This document shows, in pieces, positions 23,521-34,173 of a stretch of 64,000 nucleotides of DNA; positions within the stretch are counted from its first letter, which is position 1, and each line of letters opens with the position of its first letter. The DNA is taken from the NCBI GenBank assembly GCA_035771165.1, contig JAWNZC010000103.1, positions 1,731,501-1,795,500 of the forward strand, written 5' to 3'. A program made the position numbers and the translations under genes. Origin of the DNA: Paragorgia papillata (lineage: Eukaryota > Cnidaria > Anthozoa > Scleralcyonacea > Coralliidae). Below the pieces are notes generated by a model. That model was not told the DNA's origin and did no database searches. It saw nothing but the letters and a program-made list of their open reading frames with translations.

Positions 23521-23572
<52 letters not shown>
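23335..23572. repeat. (TA)n microsatellites with intervening PLE-terminal-like sequence
   Basis: (TA)n at about 23335-23378 and 23526-23572. Between them, GGCGGCTGAAGATCGCCCAGCGTGAAAC..TATTGAGCACTTTTCGACATTTCGCGAAC resembles the end of the PLE family just to the left, so a second, diverged terminus is probably present. Confidence 0.6.
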
Positions 23573-23575
<3 letters not shown>

Positions 23576-23610
23576 AAACATGAGCAGGTGTGTTTTAGAT
23601 CTGATAAAAC

Positions 23611-23786
23611 ACGTTCTGCGAGTGTTTTGAATGGCTTTAAAAACGATCACCATTTGGTAAGTTCGTTGGCGTAGTAATTTTGAAAAATAACGTTGTCTAA
23701 GGCGATAAAATCAAAGCTAATTTTTTTGTAAATCAGGAGAATGTTTTATCACATATAAAACCACGATACGGTTATGATTTTTCTTA
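23611..23786. repeat. Left arm of a ~176-bp inverted repeat
   Basis: ACGTTCTGCGAGTGTTTTGAATGG.. through ..CGATACGGTTATGATTTTTCTT recurs in inverse orientation at 27585-27760 with high identity. A third partial copy is at about 38,645-38,760. Confidence 0.7.
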
Positions 23787-24859
23787 GGAAAATCGTTTGA
23801 GATAACAAGCATCTGAAGTATGACTGCTGTAAAGTTTAGAAATAATGAAGTTGTGAACGAAGATCTCCAGCAATTGTCATCAAAATTACGAAAGCAACTT
23901 AGCAACTATACATTAATTGTTCTTCAAGAGTAGACGTATACTATATATGCATGCTTTTATTTAATTATTAAATACTCATGAGCTTTGGCGATTTTTTTTG
24001 GCTGTATTTCCAAATTTTCGAGTGAAACGTTGTCTGTTTAATACTTCTTTCTAGAATCCGATTCTACCGAATTGTTTTTATCTCGGACTCTATTATAAAT
24101 GTAATTTTTGAGCTGTTGACTTTTAATTCTGCCTTTGCAAAACATGTACGCATAGGGAAGCCATTTAAAGCTTGTTTAAAATAATCCCTTTTAAAACCTC
24201 CTAAAAACATATTTTGTACAACCAGAATTTAAAAATGAAATCTATGTTTTGCTTCGATATGTTAAACTATAGTTTATCGATAAATTATAGAATTATCTTG
24301 AGGATTATCATTCATTTTTATATCTGTTTGTTTTTATATATTGGCTGTATATCAGGTGTGTTTATATTACTCAGGGCATATCAGGGTGGGTGGGTGGGGG
24401 TTATTCAAAAAAGCATTTAATAAAAGCGGGCGAGGGTTGTGGCATTCATGTATTTCTAGTAGCATAATAATTTCGCTCGTGGACTACCACAGGTTTTGCA
24501 CATTGTTGCTTGATCATGAAGCTAGTTTTGTTTTCTTAGAAGAAAATTTCATTTCTGTTCAGCAATGCACAGCCTTGTCAGTTTACAAAGCTCGATCAGA
24601 CTGCTGAATACATGTAAACATGTTGGCCATATAAATGGCCATTTAAGAATTGACTATGATTCAGACTTAAAATACTTACCAAGCTTGAAAAAACTTCTAT
24701 TCTTGAAATAAATATTCTCGCTCCTTGAACTGATTTCGCTCCATGCTGCCATAGCATTGACTTACATGAAGTACTTGGTTTACAATTTTGGCTTCGGCGG
24801 TTTGTCGTCATTCAATCGTTTAATTCTATGTTTTGATTGGCTCCGAAGGCATTCTTTTG
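23787..24859. other. Intronic/intergenic DNA, no gene recognised
   Basis: AT-rich, no supported coding frame. The 68-aa frame at 24214-24420 is hydrophobic but lacks any gene-like context. Confidence 0.5.
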
Positions 24860-26258
24860 TTAACTTAACTTAACTTAACTTAACTTAACTTAACTTAACT
24901 TAACTTAACTTAACTTAACTTAACTTAACTTAACTTAACTTAACTTAACTTAACTTAACTTAACTTAACTTAACTTAACTTAACTTAACTTAACTTAACT
25001 TAACTTAACTTAACTTAACTTAACTTAACTTAACTTAACTTAACTTAACTTAACTTAACTTAACTTAACTTAACTTAACTTAACTTAACTTAACTTAACT
25101 TAACTTAACTTAACTTAACTTAACTTAACTTAACTTAACTTAACTTAACTTAACTTAACTTAACTTAACTTAACTTAACTTAACTTAACTTAACTTAACT
25201 TAACTTAACTTAACTTAACTTAACTTAACTTAACTTAACTTAACTTAACTTAACTTAACTTAACTTAACTTAACTTAACTTAACTTAACTTAACTTAACT
25301 TAACTTAACTTAACTTAACTTAACTTAACTTAACTTAACTTAACTTAACTTAACTTAACTTAACTTAACTTAACTTAACTTAACTTAACTTAACTTAACT
25401 TAACTTAACTTAACTTAACTTAACTTAACTTAACTTAACTTAACTTAACTTAACTTAACTTAACTTAACTTAACTTAACTTAACTTAACTTAACTTAACT
25501 TAACTTAACTTAACTTAACTTAACTTAACTTAACTTAACTTAACTTAACTTAACTTAACTTAACTTAACTTAACTTAACTTAACTTAACTTAACTTAACT
25601 TAACTTAACTTAACTTAACTTAACTTAACTTAACTTAACTTAACTTAACTTAACTTAACTTAACTTAACTTAACTTAACTTAACTTAACTTAACTTAACT
25701 TAACTTAACTTAACTTAACTTAACTTAACTTAACTTAACTTAACTTAACTTAACTTAACTTAACTTAACTTAACTTAACTTAACTTAACTTAACTTAACT
25801 TAACTTAACTTAACTTAACTTAACTTAACTTAACTTAACTTAACTTAACTTAACTTAACTTAACTTAACTTAACTTAACTTAACTTAACTTAACTTAACT
25901 TAACTTAACTTAACTTAACTTAACTTAACTTAACTTAACTTAACTTAACTTAACTTAACTTAACTTAACTTAACTTAACTTAACTTAACTTAACTTAACT
26001 TAACTTAACTTAACTTAACTTAACTTAACTTAACTTAACTTAACTTAACTTAACTTAACTTAACTTAACTTAACTTAACTTAACTTAACTTAACTTAACT
26101 TAACTTAACTTAACTTAACTTAACTTAACTTAACTTAACTTAACTTAACTTAACTTAACTTAACTTAACTTAACTTAACTTAACTTAACTTAACTTAACT
26201 TAACTTAACTTAACTTAACTTAACTTAACTTAACTTAACTTAACTTAACTTAACTTAA
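24860..26258. repeat. (TTAAC)n pentanucleotide satellite, about 280 copies
   Basis: 1399 bp of perfect or nearly perfect TTAAC repeats with no interruption seen. It is not a telomeric motif. It lies between inverted repeats at 23611-23786 and 27585-27760. Confidence 0.98.
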
Positions 26259-26365
26259 AAGCCGAGGCAGAGCAAAGAAACTACTTTTTTGTGGACAATT
26301 ACATCAATGGGGTGATGTAATTAGTTGTGTAATATATTTAACCATGTCTCAATTTTTAATGTGGC

Positions 26366-26838
26366 CATAAAAGGAAATTTTAGTTTGTCTTCTTTGAAAG
26401 AACACTTAAAATTACAACGTAACATCTTTTGCAGTTTTTCGTTTCCTGGTTTCGTTCTTGAGATATTTCAGGTTGCTTGATATGGAGATTGAACATTATT
26501 TTTGGCGTCACATGCGCATAACGAGTTATCGGAGAAGGTTAAATATCTTTGCTATTATTAAAGATAATCAATTAAAATTCTACATGTTTGGTGTTGGGAA
26601 GCAACACACCACACGTTTTCTTCGAATTATTTTAGTATAATAATAGCATGCAAGAGATATAACTTTCCCCGATAACTGTTTATGCACATGTGACGTCAAA
26701 ATGTTTAACATGCACATTAAACAACCTGAAATATCTTAACAAGAAAGCAAGGAAACGAAAAACTGCAAAAGACCTTACTTTGACATTTTAAGTGTTCTTT
26801 CAAATAAAAATAACTTAATTTTCGTTTCAAAGACACTG
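26366..26838. mobile_element. Palindromic MITE, family 1, copy A
   Basis: The left part (GGAAATTTTAGTTTGTCTTCTTTGAAAGAACACTTAAAAT..) is the inverse of the right part (..ATTTTAAGTGTTCTTTCAAATAAAAATAACTTAATTTTCGTTTC), with arms of about 200 bp. It is the same family as 33106-33573. No transposase. Confidence 0.75.
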
Positions 26839-27058
26839 TGAAATCAGACGCGAGGTCTTCAATCGCTAAATAATCATACTTAATCATACTACTATAGCTT
26901 CCCTTTGATTATTCGCTCAATCACAATAAAAAGAAGAAGAATTTTAATAATTACTTTGACGTTATTTTCGCCAAGTTAAACATTTTGTTCCACAGGCACT
27001 TTAATACACAGCAAGACAACAATAGACATTTCAAAATATCAATTTCTTTTGCACAAAC

Positions 27059-27283
27059 CTGAAGGAACGAGTGGCGGGCGAGTCGTTGTGTTTCCTGCCA
27101 TGGTCGTTGGCTGAATCGTTGTAGGCGGTGAAGTGTTAGTCGGAATTTTTCCTGCAATGTTTGCGACCACAGTGCAAATAGAAAAAGAATTATTAAAAAC
27201 TTATTCACAGAGCGGGAGGTTTTTATTGCAAAATTATTTTCCGGCGGTCTTTCAGTACAGACCGAGCGACAAAGCGGCGACAT
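27059..27283 (-). CDS. Candidate first exon: signal peptide then Thr/Pro-rich stretch
   Basis: From the ATG at 27283 the frame contains a hydrophobic segment (KFLIILFLFALWSQ) that could be a signal peptide or signal anchor. A splice-donor-like GTTTGTG follows at 27058. In a different frame the second half reads IPTNTSPPTTIQPTTMAGNTTT.., a mucin-like Thr/Pro stretch ending in phase 1, the phase required by the IgGFc exon at 20946. Joining both would require a one-base indel near 27165-27180. It could be the start of the gene containing 19702-20946. Speculative. Confidence 0.25.
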
Positions 27284-27584
27284 TTGTGTGAAAAGACCAA
27301 GGGCAGGACAATTGCAAAGCAGCGAGGGCGAAGTAACCGGCTTTCAACGAAAGCTGTAAACAACAAAATTACCTTCAGTCACCGTAAACACTGTCGCGTA
27401 TTTAATTTTGTAGCGGTAAATCTATTTTCACAATATTGATCAATTTTCTAGATTTGTTTTTTCAATTTTTGTAATGACCGGTCTTTAGGTTTGCAAGAAT
27501 TGCTCAGGAACGACCGCTCACGTGACACATCCATATGATAAATATACTTAAAAAAACTCATTAATAATTCATGAGGAAAACACA
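27284..27584. other. No gene recognised; upstream region of candidate exon
   Basis: A moderately GC-rich stretch (27284-27345), then AT-rich DNA. It could hold a promoter for the minus-strand exon; no specific motif is convincing. Confidence 0.3.
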
Positions 27585-27760
27585 AAGAAAAATCATAACC
27601 GTATCGTGGTTTTATATGTGATAAAATTTTCTCCTGATTTACATAAACTTTAGCTTTGATTTTCTCGCCTTAGACAACGTTATTTTTCAAAATTACTACG
27701 TCAACGAACTTACCAAATGGTGATCGTTTTTTAAGCCATTCAAAACACTCGCAGAACGTG
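27585..27760. repeat. Right arm of the ~176-bp inverted repeat
   Basis: The inverse complement matches 23611-23786 closely. A further partial copy in the same orientation follows (27755-27855, ..GCAGAACGTGTTTTAAATAG.. and ..GTGGTTTTATATCTGATAAAACACTCCTGCTCG). Confidence 0.7.
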
Positions 27761-28291
27761 TTTTAAATAGTACTTCAAAAAGGCATTAATAATTCATGAG
27801 GAAAACACAAAGGAAATCAGTACCATGTCCGTGGTTTTATATCTGATAAAACACTCCTGCTCGTGTATTAAGTGATAGTTAAAATATGAGTGGCCGATCT
27901 TCGGCGAGCCATTGTAGATGCCCATAAAGATCGGACGCGAATATTTTAACTTACTTATCAAATTCTAAGTGTAAATGATAAACACTTTGTTTCAGAGTCG
28001 TAGGAAAGGTTAGATAAGATCATTTACAGTAAAAAAAGCTGAATTTGAGCCACTAGTGCCTATTAACTTTGATAAAACCTTGATGTTTTATTGATCAATG
28101 TTTTATCCGTATTTAAAGATGCTGATTAAACATTCATTTATTTTGATAATGAATTTGATAAATATTACTTATTATATGGCAGGTGATAATGCGTGCTCTG
28201 ACTGGCTGAGAAGCGTTACGTGTCGGTCTACGGACTGGTCCGAATTACGGGTTCGTCAGTCACTTTGTTTAAAATAGAACAGTGAAAGAAG

Positions 28292-28471
28292 ATGAAGGAA
28301 AACTTTGAAAATCCGAAAGAAATTAATGAATCCAGTAACCTAAGCACTAAATCCATGTATGAGTCAGACGATGAGCAATCTGAAAGTAGGTTTTACGATT
28401 CAGAAAACAATAACAACCGAAGGACAACAGTCTTGAAAATAGCGAGTGTATGTCACGGCAGTCACGCTATA
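28292..28471 (+). CDS. Candidate 5' exon of a plus-strand host gene
   Basis: The ATG at 28292 (context GAAAGAAGATGA) opens 60 codons of acidic, Ser/Asn/Glu-rich sequence (MYESDDEQSESRFYDSENNN) before a good donor (TATAG|GTATGT at 28471/28472). No domain. The following exon was not found. This could be a real gene start or chance. Confidence 0.25.
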
Positions 28472-28867
28472 GGTATGTTGTTTAACATAGCCATATAATA
28501 AACAACTTCTTAACCTCAACTGCTTGTGATGAACCACAGTCTCGGTTAACCGGGAGTTAATATATATTTATGCTGTTAGTCATAAAGCCTACTACTACAG
28601 GTAACAAAACTATTTCGATAATAACAATATCACTTCCTGTTTGACGTAATAGCATATAAACTATGTATTGTATTTAGATAGATGGTTAATGATTATACAC
28701 AATTTTTGTGGCAAAAGTTTGGGTGACGGAAAGTGCAGTTCTCACTTAAATAAATAAATGGATGGATTGGTAAATAAATGAATAGACAGAGAGCCGTCTT
28801 ATTAACATCTATTTGTTAGGTACGTCACTCTCATAAAATAAAGTTATTATTATTATTATAGATTGAT
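28472..28867. other. No gene recognised
   Basis: AT-rich DNA with an AATAAATAAATGGATGG-type low-complexity patch at about 28750-28780; no supported frame. Confidence 0.4.
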
Positions 28868-29069
<202 letters not shown>

Positions 29070-29097
29070 TTGGTTGGGTATGGAAGCCGAGGAGGCT

Positions 29098-29430
29098 CAC
29101 TCAGCATTTTCATTTGATCAAACCGCAAAAGCAAAATGCCGTTTAAATATTTCATTTGATCAAATCGCAAAAGCAAAATGCCGTTTAAACATTTCATTTC
29201 ATCAAATCGCAAAAGCAAACAAATGCCGTTTAAACATTTCATTTCATCAAATCGCAAAAGCAAAATGCCGTTTAAACATTTCATTTCATCAAATCGCAAA
29301 AGGAAAATGGCATTTAAACATTTCATTTGATCAAATCACAAAAGCAAAATGCCGTTTAAACACTTCGAAAGAAAATCGCAAAAGCAAAATGCCGTTTAAA
29401 CATTTCGAAAGAAAATCGCAAGACTGAAAA
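29098..29430. repeat. 42-bp tandem repeat, about seven to eight copies
   Basis: The unit CATTTCATTTGATCAAATCGCAAAAGCAAAATGCCGTTTAAA varies by a few bases and by short insertions. It includes the palindrome TTTGATCAAA. Because 42 is a multiple of 3, frames stay open on both strands; these are not taken as genes. Confidence 0.85.
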
Positions 29431-29849
29431 GCGAAAATTAAAATTGAAACATGAAAAGTCAAAGTAAAAACTAAATAGTAAAAGTCAAAGTCGAAAGACA
29501 AATTCACGATTGAAGAATGAAAAGTGATATGTAATTTTACTTTTCATTTCCCAATGTTGAATTTGAGTTTAACTTTCACTGTTCACGTTTTGAATTTGAG
29601 TTTAACTTTCTCTGTTCACGTTTTGAATTCGACTTTTCCTGTTCCTGAACTGGCCATGCTTAGCTGAGGAGGCTCATCCTCTCAGTGAAGGCTTTAGTGA
29701 TGCGCGGAAGCCAGGGATGTGTTTTACATGTGTTTTGCACTTTTGCCCTGTTTTGCATGATATGTTTGTTTTGCTGCTACAGTGATTTATACAGTCTATT
29801 CAATTGTTTTGCTATGGCTACAAGTACAAATGGTAAGCACGTTTTCTTA
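29431..29849. other. AT-rich spacer with short direct repeats
   Basis: TTTGAGTTTAACTTTC..TGTTCACGTTTTGAATT is repeated at about 29565-29630. There are exon-like bounds around 29792-29833 (CTACAG..AATG|GTAAGC) but no coding signal. Confidence 0.3.
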
Positions 29850-30132
29850 TTACGTTGTTATTTTAAAGAGTTTAATAATAACGCTGGGTTAACCTGTTTT
29901 ACTAGATCATAATAATGTTTTAAGGGGGAAATGCACACTTTGTACATGCTTGTGCTACAAACTAAAAGGAAGCTCAAATACATGTGCACAATGAGACCAT
30001 GTGTCATCTAAACACGTAGGTGTAATGTAATTATTTCTATTTGATTATAAGAAGTTTGTATATGTGTTCGTCTTTTCTTTGTGACTGGGAATTTATAGAA
30101 GCTAAGAGTGTAGATATCGTATTCGTATTTGC

Positions 30133-31914
30133 ATTGCATTGCATTGCATTGCATTGTATTGCATTACATATTACACGTAATGTAATGTAACGTAATGTAA
30201 TGTATGTAATGTAATGTAATGTAATGTAATGTAATGTAATGTAATGTAATGTAATGTAATGTAATGTAATGTAATGTAATGTAATGTAATGTAATGTAAT
30301 GTAATGTAATGTAATGTAATGTAATGTAATGTAATGTAATGTAATGTAATGTAATGTAATGTAATGTAATGTAATGTAATGTTATGTTATGTTATGTAGT
30401 GTAATGCAGTGTAATGCAGTGCAATGCAGTGCAATGCAGTGCAATGCAGTGCAATGCAGTGCAATGCAGTGCAATGCAGTGCAATGCAGTGCAATGCAGT
30501 GCAATGCAGTGCAATGCAGTGCAATGCAGTGCAATGCAGTGCAATGCAGTGCAATGCAGTGCAATGCAGTGCAATGCAGTGCAATGCAATGCAATGTAAT
30601 GTGTATTGTAGTGTAATGTAATGTGTATTGTAGTTAATGTAATGTGTATTGTAGTGTAATGTAATGTGTATTGTAGTGTAATGTAATGTGTATTGTAGTG
30701 TAATGTAATGTGTATTGTAGTGTAATGTAGTGTAATGTAGTGTAGTGTAATGTAGTGTATTGTAGTGTAATGTACTGTAATGTAGTGTAATGTTGTGTAA
30801 TGTAGTGTAATGTAGTGTAGTGTAATGTAATGTAGTGAACGTAGTGTGATGTAACGTAACGTAACGTAACGTAACGTAACGTAACGTTATGTAATGTAAT
30901 GTAATGTAGTGTAATGTTGTTTAATTAATGTTGTTTAATGTTGTGTAATGTAATGTAGAGTAATTTTGTTTAATGTTGTGTAATGTAATGTAGTGTAATG
31001 TAGTGTAATGTTGTGTAATGTAGTGTAATGTTGTTTAATGTTGTGTAATGTTGTTTAATGTAGTGTAAAGTAGTGTAATGAAGTGTATATGTAATACAAT
31101 ACAATACAATACAATACAATACAATACAATACAATACAATACAATACAATACAATACAATACAATACAATACAATACAATACAATACAATACAATACAAT
31201 ACAATACATTACAATACAATGCAATGCAATGCAATGCAATGCAATGCAATGCAATGCAATGCAATGCAATGCAATGCAATGCAATGCAATGCAATGCAAT
31301 GCAATGCAATGCAATGCAATGCAATGCAATGCAATGCAATGCAATGCAATGCAATGAATACAATACAATGCAATGCTGCAATGAATACAATGCAATGCAA
31401 TGCAATGCAATGCAATGCAATGCAATGCAATGCAATGCAATGCAATGCAATGCAATGCAATGCAATGCAATGCAATGCAATGAATACAATACAATACAAT
31501 ACAATGCAATGCAATGCAATGCAATGCAATGCAATGCAATGCAATGCAATGCAATACAATGCAATGCAATGCAATGCAATGCAATGCAATGCAATGCAAT
31601 GCAATGCAATGCAATGCAATGCAATGCAATGCAATGCAATGCAATGCAATGCAATGCAATGAATACAATACAATACAATACAATACAATACAATACAATA
31701 CAATGCAATGCAATGCAATGCAATGCAATGCAATGCAATGCAATGCAATGCAATGCAATGCAATGCAATGCAATGCAATGCAATGCAATGCAATGCAATG
31801 CAATGCAATGCAATGCAATGCAATGCAATGCAATGCAATGCAATGCAATGCAATGCAATGCAATGCAATGCAATGCAATGCAATGCAATGCAATGCAATG
31901 CAATGCAATGCAAT
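30133..31914. repeat. Pentanucleotide mosaic satellite (GCATT, GTAAT, GCAGT-GCAAT, ACAAT, GCAAT)
   Basis: Blocks in order: (GCATT)n, (GTAAT)n to about 30380, a 10-bp higher-order unit GCAATGCAGT to about 30590, irregular TGTAATGTGTAT/TAGTG blocks, (GTAAC)n near 30850, (ACAAT)n 31095-31205, then (GCAAT)n with ATACAAT interruptions to 31914. Long repetitive frames on both strands come from the 5-bp period and are not genes. Confidence 0.95.
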
Positions 31915-32126
31915 GCAAATACAAATACGATATATACACTCTTAGCTTCTATAAATTCCCAGTCACAAAGAAAAGACGAACACAGATACAAACTTCTTAT
32001 AATCAAATAGAAATAATTACATTACACCTACGTGTTTGGATGACACATGGTCACATTGTGCACATGTATTCGAGCTTCTTTTTAGCTTGTAGCACAAGCA
32101 TGTACAAAGTGTGCATTTCCCCCTTA

Positions 32127-32618
32127 CGGTGGCTCCATAAAGTTTCTTGAAAAATGGAAAATACAAGTCCAAAACACGTGCATAAACAATTTGGAGAAAG
32201 AATAAAACTGAATGTTATGCATAGTTAAACATTCTGACAATCAAAAACTGTTACCAAATAAATAGCAACAGTTGTTGCTATGGCAACAATGACTTTCAAT
32301 ATGGCTGCCAATTACCCATCAAACTAATTTAATTCGAAATAAACTTTGGCGACCCCAATTTTTTTTTTCATGAAAACTTTTCTTGAAGTATGAGTAATCA
32401 ATAGGCCGATTTTAAAAAAATTCTGTAGAACGAATATTTTTCCCCCCCAGAAAGATCATGTTTGTTAATTTTTAAATCTACAGAATTTGTTTGAACAGTT
32501 TTTGACTGTTTAACTATGCATAACATTTAGTTTTATTGTTTTTCCGAATTGTTTACGCACGTGTTTTGGACTCTCAAACGTTTATTTTCCATTTTTCTAG
32601 AAACTGTATGGAGCCACC
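32127..32618. mobile_element. Nested palindromic MITE with TTA target duplication
   Basis: 492 bp with inverted termini GGTGGCTCCATAAAG.. / ..CTGTATGGAGCCACC and internal inverted similarity for about 150 bp (AAAACACGTGCATAAACAATT, ATGTTATGCATAGTTAAACA). Flanked by TTA at 32124-32126 and 32619-32621. The host foldback arm is continuous across the insertion when it is removed. A TTA duplication suggests a PIF/Harbinger-type source. Confidence 0.8.
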
Positions 32619-32742
32619 TTAAAACATTATTGTGATGAATGCGATCTAGCAAAACACGCTAACCCAACGTTAGAAATTTTAAATACTTTAAAATAACAAC
32701 GTAGGTGTAAATACATAATAAAACGTTTCAATTGTTTTTCAC

Positions 32743-32862
32743 CTGTACAATTTCTCCCATCTCCAGAAAAGTTTCTATTGCAGATACATTCATAAGTTCC
32801 GTTAAGATTAAAGCACGTGGCGTTCTCGTGGCAACCATGATTACCAGTGCATTCATCAATGT
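32743..32862 (-). CDS. Calcium-binding EGF-like exon 4 of the modular host gene
   Basis: A 120-bp phase 1-1 exon between acceptor TTTTTTAG and donor GTGAAA. It encodes (D)IDECTGNHGCHENATC.., ..YECICNRNFSGDGRNC: six Cys in EGF order, with the DIDEC calcium-binding start and the C-x-C of the third pair. Nearly identical exons are at 43803 and 50054. Confidence 0.85.
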
Positions 32863-33105
32863 CTAAAAAATAGATCCAAAATTGATGGTATCTGAGAGAA
32901 AGTACATTTTATACATTTCTGAACTCTTTCTGAGCGGCATCCGACTCTGACGTATTATGTATTTTATAACGCCAGATGATTTTATTCGTCACAGGAATAT
33001 ATATATATATATAATTTAAGATAAAAGCGGTTTAAAATTGATCAGTATTATTATGTAAATCAAGTCGATTTGTATCCGACTTACAACAACTTCCCAAATC
33101 ATTAA

Positions 33106-33573
33106 AGTGCACATGAAACGAAAATTAAGTTTGTCTTATTTGAAAGAACACTTAAAATGATAGAGTAACATCTTTTGCAGTTTTTCGTTTCCTTGCTTCG
33201 TTGTTGAGATATTTCAATTTGTTTGAAATGTAAATTAAACAACTTGAGGTCACATGTGCATAATGAGTTACCAGAGATATATATCTTTGCTATTATCAAC
33301 CCAAACTTAATTCGAAGGAAGTATGTGCGTGTGTTTCTCTCCAACGCCAAGCATGTAGAATTTTCAAGTGATTATGTTTCATAATAGCAAAGATATAACC
33401 ATTTCTGATAACTAATTATGCACGTGTGACGTCAAGTTGTTTAATTTACATTTCAAACAAACTGAAATATCTCAACAACGAAGCAAAGACACGAAAAACT
33501 GCAAAAGATGTTACTCTATCATTTTAAGTGTTGTTTCAAATAAGACAAACTTAATTTTCGTTTCATGTGCACT
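33106..33573. mobile_element. Palindromic MITE, family 1, copy B
   Basis: Termini AGTGCACATGAAACGAAAATTAAG.. and ..CTTAATTTTCGTTTCATGTGCACT are perfect inverses. Arms of about 200 bp are highly similar to each other (better preserved than copy A at 26366-26838). No transposase. Confidence 0.85.
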
Positions 33574-33780
33574 ATAATGAATTGGATAAGTGATAATACA
33601 GAAGGAATGTGATGGGTGAGAAACAAAAATTGCCATTTACAGCATGATTTGCTAGCAACCTCTGCTCTGACTGTGACCGAATGACCTCCGTCCCTTTTCC
33701 ACATCCAGTTTGATGAGAATTTTCAAATGACTCTCAAATACCAAACATACTGTTAATAATAACAAAAAAAACACAGATAC

Positions 33781-33900
33781 CTTGGCAATAAGAAAAGTTT
33801 CCTGTATATCCTGGCAGACAGGGGCATGTAATATTAGCCACAATATTTAAACACGTTACGTTGGAATGACAATTTCCATCAACACAACATTTATGTTCAT
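33781..33900 (-). CDS. EGF-like exon 3 of the modular host gene
   Basis: 120-bp phase 1-1 exon (acceptor CTTTTAG, donor GTATCTG) encoding DEHKCCVDGNCHSNVTC.., ..ITCPCLPGYTGNFSYC. EGF cysteine order, but diverged from the other three EGF exons and without the full DIDEC calcium motif. Confidence 0.75.
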
Positions 33901-34173
33901 CTAAAAGATAGTACAAACAAAGTATAAAGCAACATAATTTGCCGCATTGGATACCCCTCAAAGTATATACTTTAAACATGGATCATGTATAATAAAGTTC
34001 ATTACCTCCGCTAGAAGGTTATGTTTGTTTGTTTGTTTGTTTGTTTGTTTGTTTACTGTGACCAGGATATCCCAACTACCACTACCACCACTGCGTATAA
34101 ACCACCATTCATAAACCTATCTCACAATAATATACACCAATTGTTAAATACCAAACAACAAATTATGTTTTAC

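Larger units (their letters stand above)
29850..32705. mobile_element. Foldback element: inverted arms around a pentanucleotide core
   Basis: The left arm 29850-30132 (TACGTTGTTATTTTAAAG.., AAGGGGGAAATGCACACTTTG.., GAAGCTAAGAGTGTAGATATCG) is matched inversely by 31915-32123 plus 32619-32705. The right arm is split by a nested MITE (32127-32618). The core 30133-31914 is a mosaic of 5-bp repeats. No coding capacity. This is a long-arm foldback or MITE-like transposon whose centre was expanded into a satellite. Confidence 0.8.

Noticed and set aside
24860..26258. Telomere-like array
   Set aside because: TTAAC is not a known animal telomere repeat (TTAGGG) and the array is interstitial; treated as satellite.
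30382..32150. Long MQCNA/LHCIA repeat proteins up to 312 aa
   Set aside because: They are translations of pentanucleotide repeats, open in many frames on both strands; no gene context.
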